Of a stretch of DNA of 64,000 bases, positions 60,974 through 64,000 are shown piece by piece. The stretch comes from G965203045 sp965203045 (GTDB lineage: Bacteria; Pseudomonadota; Gammaproteobacteria; PS1; Pseudothioglobaceae), in contig OZ241850.1 of NCBI GenBank assembly GCA_965203045.1, positions 186,001 through 250,000 of the forward strand. The letters run 5' to 3'. Within the stretch, counting starts at the first letter, position 1, and each line of letters begins with the position of its first letter. Both the position numbers and the translations under genes were made by a program. The notes under the pieces were generated by a model. The model made no database searches and was not told the origin of the DNA. It saw only the letters and a program-made list of their open reading frames with translations.

Positions 60974-62281
60974 TTAATCGCTCATTATTAAGCTTTTAAA
61001 TACATTGCCACGCTGTTCAAAATTATCAAATTGGTCAAAACTAGCCCCAGCTGGTGAAAATAAAATAATACCGCTATCAAGCTGTTTTTGGGCATTTTCA
61101 ACAGCAATAGCCAAAGATAAACAGCACTTAGTTTTATGAACATCAAACAAAAAAGCAAGTGTTTTTCTAGCATCTCCTATACAAAAAATATAATCACAAA
61201 TAGCATTTGCCTTATTTGCTAATAACTGATAATTATTTCCTTTAGCAATACCGCCAATAATAAGTGCTAATTTAGAAATATTTAAGTCGTGTTGTTGTTG
61301 TATTGCCTCTAAGGCGGCACAACTTGCATCGGCATTGGTAGCTTTTGAATCGTTATAATAATGTATCCCACCCTTGCAAGCCACCCATTCTAGACGATGG
61401 GGGACTGCTGTAAATGATTGCGCAGTTTTTAACATTTGTGGAATTTTTAAACCAAGTTTATAGCCAATACTAAAAGCGGCAAGTATATTACTAACGTTGT
61501 GTAAGCCAATAAGTTTAATGCTACTGGTTGGCAATAACCTTATGTTGCCTTGGGTAAAAAATCGTTTACCATTATAAACCATTGTGCCAAATTGGGTAGT
61601 GCTTTGTGGTAAGCCAAGACCATAATAAATAGCATTATCAGTAGCGATTGAATCGGCTTGGTCTCTATCAATTACAGCATATTTCGCATAGCTATAAATA
61701 CTTAATTTACTTTGGCGATAATCATCAAAACTACTATAACGTTCTAAATGGTCAGGGGTAATATTAAGCACGATAGCAATATGTAGTTTAATTTTTTGAA
61801 TTAGGTCTAATTGATAACTAGAAAGTTCAAGCACATATAGTTCCACCTCATTACTAAGAGCATCTAATGCAGCAACGCCAATATTGCCAGCCATCACTGC
61901 CTTTTTGCCTTGGTCCCTAGCTATTTTGGTAATTAAATGGGTAAGTGTTGATTTACCATTAGAACCAGTGATACCAATTATTTTAGCCTTAGCATTCATA
62001 CCAAATAATTCAATATCACTAATAACAGGTATATGATGTTGTTTTAGTTTGTTAATTAGTTTATGCTTGTTAGGAATGCCAGGACTAATAATAGCGCGTT
62101 TAATAATACTAAAATCTAAATACTCATCACTACCACAATAACATTTAGCATTTAATGCTAAAAAATCAGCTAGTTTGTTTGGTGTTTGATAATCATCATA
62201 AACGATAAATGCTTGATTTTGTTTAATTAAAAATTTAGCAACTGATAGCCCGCTCACCCCCATCCCAACAATTAACTGCAT
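60974..62281 (-). CDS. murD: UDP-N-acetylmuramoylalanine--D-glutamate ligase
   Basis: 435 residues. Adds D-glutamate to UDP-MurNAc-L-Ala in peptidoglycan synthesis. Signatures: N-terminal VGMGVSGLSVAKFL, ISPGIP, the ATP P-loop GITGSNGKSTLTHLI (~103-117), ELSSYQLDLI, LNITPDHLERY, PHRLEW and NDSKATNADA (His/Asn/Asp/Lys region). It stands alone, away from a mur-fts cluster, which is unusual for gammaproteobacteria. Divergent from yccA. Confidence 0.96.
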   Translation of the reverse strand: MQLIVGMGVSGLSVAKFLIKQNQAFIVYDDYQTPNKLADFLALNAKCYCGSDEYLDFSIIKRAIISPGIPNKHKLINKLKQHHIPVISDIELFGMNAKAKIIGITGSNGKSTLTHLITKIARDQGKKAVMAGNIGVAALDALSNEVELYVLELSSYQLDLIQKIKLHIAIVLNITPDHLERYSSFDDYRQSKLSIYSYAKYAVIDRDQADSIATDNAIYYGLGLPQSTTQFGTMVYNGKRFFTQGNIRLLPTSSIKLIGLHNVSNILAAFSIGYKLGLKIPQMLKTAQSFTAVPHRLEWVACKGGIHYYNDSKATNADASCAALEAIQQQHDLNISKLALIIGGIAKGNNYQLLANKANAICDYIFCIGDARKTLAFLFDVHKTKCCLSLAIAVENAQKQLDSGIILFSPAGASFDQFDNFEQRGNVFKSLIMSD

Positions 62282-62348
62282 TTAGACTTGTTTTTTGACT
62301 CAAAAAAGGTTATATTTTAACTTTATTTAACAAAACTGGACAATTATT

Positions 62349-63002
62349 ATGAATACAAAAGCTATTACTACAACTACTATTGTTATCAATCGCACTTTGC
62401 GTAACACTTACCAACTGCTATCAGCGTGCTTGCTATTTAGCGGACTTATGGCTTATTTATCTTTAGCTCTTAATTTGCCACATTTTGGTTTATTAATTAC
62501 TTTGGGTGGCTATTTTGGTTTGTTATTCCTTACTTATAAATTGCAACATTCAGCATGGGGACTGGTATCTGTATTTGCTCTTACTGGTTTTATGGGACTA
62601 ACCTTGGGACCAATTATCAATATTTATACTCAAGCCTTTGCTAATGGTTCTAGTTTAGTGGCAATGGCAATGACAGGAACTGCAGTAATATTTCTAGGAC
62701 TATCGGCTTATGCGCTAGTTTCTTCTAGAGATTTTAGTTTCTTAGGAGGCACACTTACTATTGGTATTATTGTTGCATTTTTAGCGGGCTTAGCCGCCTA
62801 TTTCTTTGCTCTACCCGCTTTAGCACTAGCAGTATCAGCAATATTTGTGATACTAATGAGTGGCTTGATTTTATATCAAACTAGTGTCATAGTCAATGGA
62901 GGCGAGCAAAATTATATATTAGCAACAGTTACTTTGTTTGTTTCTATTTATAATTTATTTTTAAGTTTATTGCACTTATTAGGTTTTTCATCTGGTGAAT
63001 AG
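62349..63002 (+). CDS. yccA: Bax inhibitor-1 family membrane protein
   Basis: 217 residues with seven hydrophobic segments. N-terminal NRTLRNTYQLLSACLLFSGL, FALTGFMGLTLGPI and the ending LATVTLFVSIYNLFLSLLHLL are BI-1/YccA signatures; the Asp pair typical of the pH sensor is replaced by Asn-rich residues at the end (SIYNLFLS). In E. coli YccA modulates FtsH proteolysis of membrane proteins. Inner membrane. It is 2 bp ahead of rppH. Confidence 0.93.
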   Translation: MNTKAITTTTIVINRTLRNTYQLLSACLLFSGLMAYLSLALNLPHFGLLITLGGYFGLLFLTYKLQHSAWGLVSVFALTGFMGLTLGPIINIYTQAFANGSSLVAMAMTGTAVIFLGLSAYALVSSRDFSFLGGTLTIGIIVAFLAGLAAYFFALPALALAVSAIFVILMSGLILYQTSVIVNGGEQNYILATVTLFVSIYNLFLSLLHLLGFSSGE

Positions 63003-63004
63003 TA

Positions 63005-63541
63005 ATGGTAGATAACCAAGGTTATCGGGCTAATGTAGGTATTGTTATTAGTAATGACAACAAAAAAGTTTTATTAGCAAAAAGATACAAACAAAATGCT
63101 TGGCAACTGCCTCAAGGTGGCATCAAGTCGGGCGAAGGTGAGCAAAATGCTCTATTTCGCGAACTATATGAAGAGGTTGGCTTAAGACAACCTCAAGTTA
63201 AACTAATTGCCAAAACGCCTAAGTGGCTACGTTACAATCTGCCAAAGAACTACATTAGGCATAACCGACAACCCAAATGCATTGGCCAAAAACAAGTTTG
63301 GTATTTGCTTAAATTGCTTAACTCCAATGACGTTATTAACCTAAGTTGCCATAATCGGACAGAATTTGATGATTGGAAATGGGTAGATTATTGGTCGCCT
63401 ATTGAAGCGGTAATTGACTTTAAACGTTATGTTTATGAAGATATGTTAAAAGCGTTAGCGCCAATATTATTTGATAATCAACACCAAATTCCGCCCTGCT
63501 ACCAGCGTCCGCTTAAATGCTGCGCCATTCGTCTAAATTAA
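63005..63541 (+). CDS. rppH: RNA pyrophosphohydrolase
   Basis: 178 residues. Removes pyrophosphate from the 5' end of mRNAs and starts decay. The Nudix box LPQGGIKSGEGEQNALFRELYEEVGL is split across ~39-64, with catalytic Glu residues in RELYEEVG. RANVGIVISND and WKWVDYW fit RppH. Start 2 bp after yccA stop. In this cell such an enzyme would not act on leaderless primary transcripts differently in kind, but their 5' triphosphate ATG ends are its substrates too (inference). Confidence 0.93.
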   Translation: MVDNQGYRANVGIVISNDNKKVLLAKRYKQNAWQLPQGGIKSGEGEQNALFRELYEEVGLRQPQVKLIAKTPKWLRYNLPKNYIRHNRQPKCIGQKQVWYLLKLLNSNDVINLSCHNRTEFDDWKWVDYWSPIEAVIDFKRYVYEDMLKALAPILFDNQHQIPPCYQRPLKCCAIRLN

Positions 63542-63553
63542 TTACTTACTATT

Positions 63554-64000
63554 ATGTCTAAATTTTACTCAATTCTGTTTATTAGTCTTATTAGCCAATT
63601 TATTTTTGCCCAAGAGCTTGAATTTAAAAGCGGTGACAAACAGACAATATTACTAGAATTATACACCTCAGAAGGATGCAGTAGCTGTCCTCCAGCTGAT
63701 AGGTGGTTATCTCAATTAAAAAATAAAACACAATTATGGCAAGACATTGTCCCGCTTGCCTTTCATGTAGATTACTGGGATGATTTAGGTTGGGATGATG
63801 AATACGCTCAGTCTGATTTTTCAAAACGTCAACGCAACCATCGCTACTACGGTAATATTAGCAGTGTTTATACTCCAGGGGTAGTTAAAAATGGCAAAGA
63901 ATTTCGCCATTGGTATTATGGCTTTAATCTGGATGATAACCGTCCTGTTGTTGGCGCGCTTAGCACTAAATTAAAAGATGGACAATTAACTATTGATTTT
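63554..64000 (+). CDS. DUF1223 thioredoxin-like exported protein (partial)
   Basis: First 149 residues; the gene runs past the window. Signal peptide ~1-19 (FYSILFISLISQFIFA). ILLELYTSEGCSSCPPADRW (CxxC of DUF1223, ~34-53), then AFHVDYWDDLGWDD, and YTPGVVKNG are family hallmarks; the usual YTPQ is YTPG here. The proteins have a thioredoxin-like fold in the periplasm; the role is unknown. Confidence 0.9.
   Translation, partial: MSKFYSILFISLISQFIFAQELEFKSGDKQTILLELYTSEGCSSCPPADRWLSQLKNKTQLWQDIVPLAFHVDYWDDLGWDDEYAQSDFSKRQRNHRYYGNISSVYTPGVVKNGKEFRHWYYGFNLDDNRPVVGALSTKLKDGQLTIDF

Overview
The window is low-GC bacterial DNA with a complete gammaproteobacterial-type rRNA operon. It also has a tight tkt-gap-pgk-pyk-fba sugar-phosphate cluster, siroheme synthesis (cysG), phosphoglycolate phosphatase, a malate:quinone oxidoreductase-like enzyme and a thioredoxin/TolC/HlyD export cluster. 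This mix would fit a free-living or host-associated gammaproteobacterium, possibly a sulfur oxidiser of the SUP05/Thioglobus kind. The lineage is an inference: no RuBisCO or sox core gene lies in the window.

Layout. 1-10.2 kb is ordinary chromosome: mqo-like (-), then the co-directional run tkt, gap, pgk, pyk, fba, cysG, an exported protein and gph. 10.2-27.7 kb is an accessory region in which essentially every gene lies on the minus strand. Most genes or gene pairs are followed by a 50-70 bp imperfect inverted element with CTAAC/GTTAG ends. One of these (18744-18811) has textbook attC architecture. I read the region as an integron gene-cassette array without an integrase in the window (a CALIN). 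Its cargo is small exported lipoproteins, small membrane proteins, HNH and PD-(D/E)XK nucleases, a helicase-nuclease-zinc-ribbon fusion, a DUF2971 protein and many decayed genes. The upstream end of the array abuts the rRNA operon (5S-23S-tRNAIle-16S, minus strand, 27.9-33.7 kb), whose 23S gene carries an extra stem-loop in the helix-45 region.

33.7-39.8 kb is housekeeping: miaA (-), a 2Fe-2S/FAD reductase, bolA-like, a Sel1 protein, gltX, rsmE, a DUF1348 protein and an MBL-fold protein. 39.8-50.3 kb is a tandem family of lipoproteins made from shared modules. Several share a near-perfect sigma70 promoter placed so close to the ATG that the mRNAs should be leaderless. The family contains frameshifts, a nonsense codon, a chimera and a large domain insertion. 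Its C-terminal module resembles a subtilisin propeptide (I9-like).

50.3-64 kb returns to core genes (trpC, an OsmC-like gene, kdsA, murD, yccA, rppH, DUF1223). These are mixed with a 1.6-kilo-residue surface lipoprotein carrying a subtilisin (S8) domain, its PrcB-like neighbour, a type III methyltransferase remnant, and a thioredoxin/TolC/HlyD operon. The lipoprotein family and the S8 protease may form one cell-surface system, but that is inference from domain resemblance and proximity.
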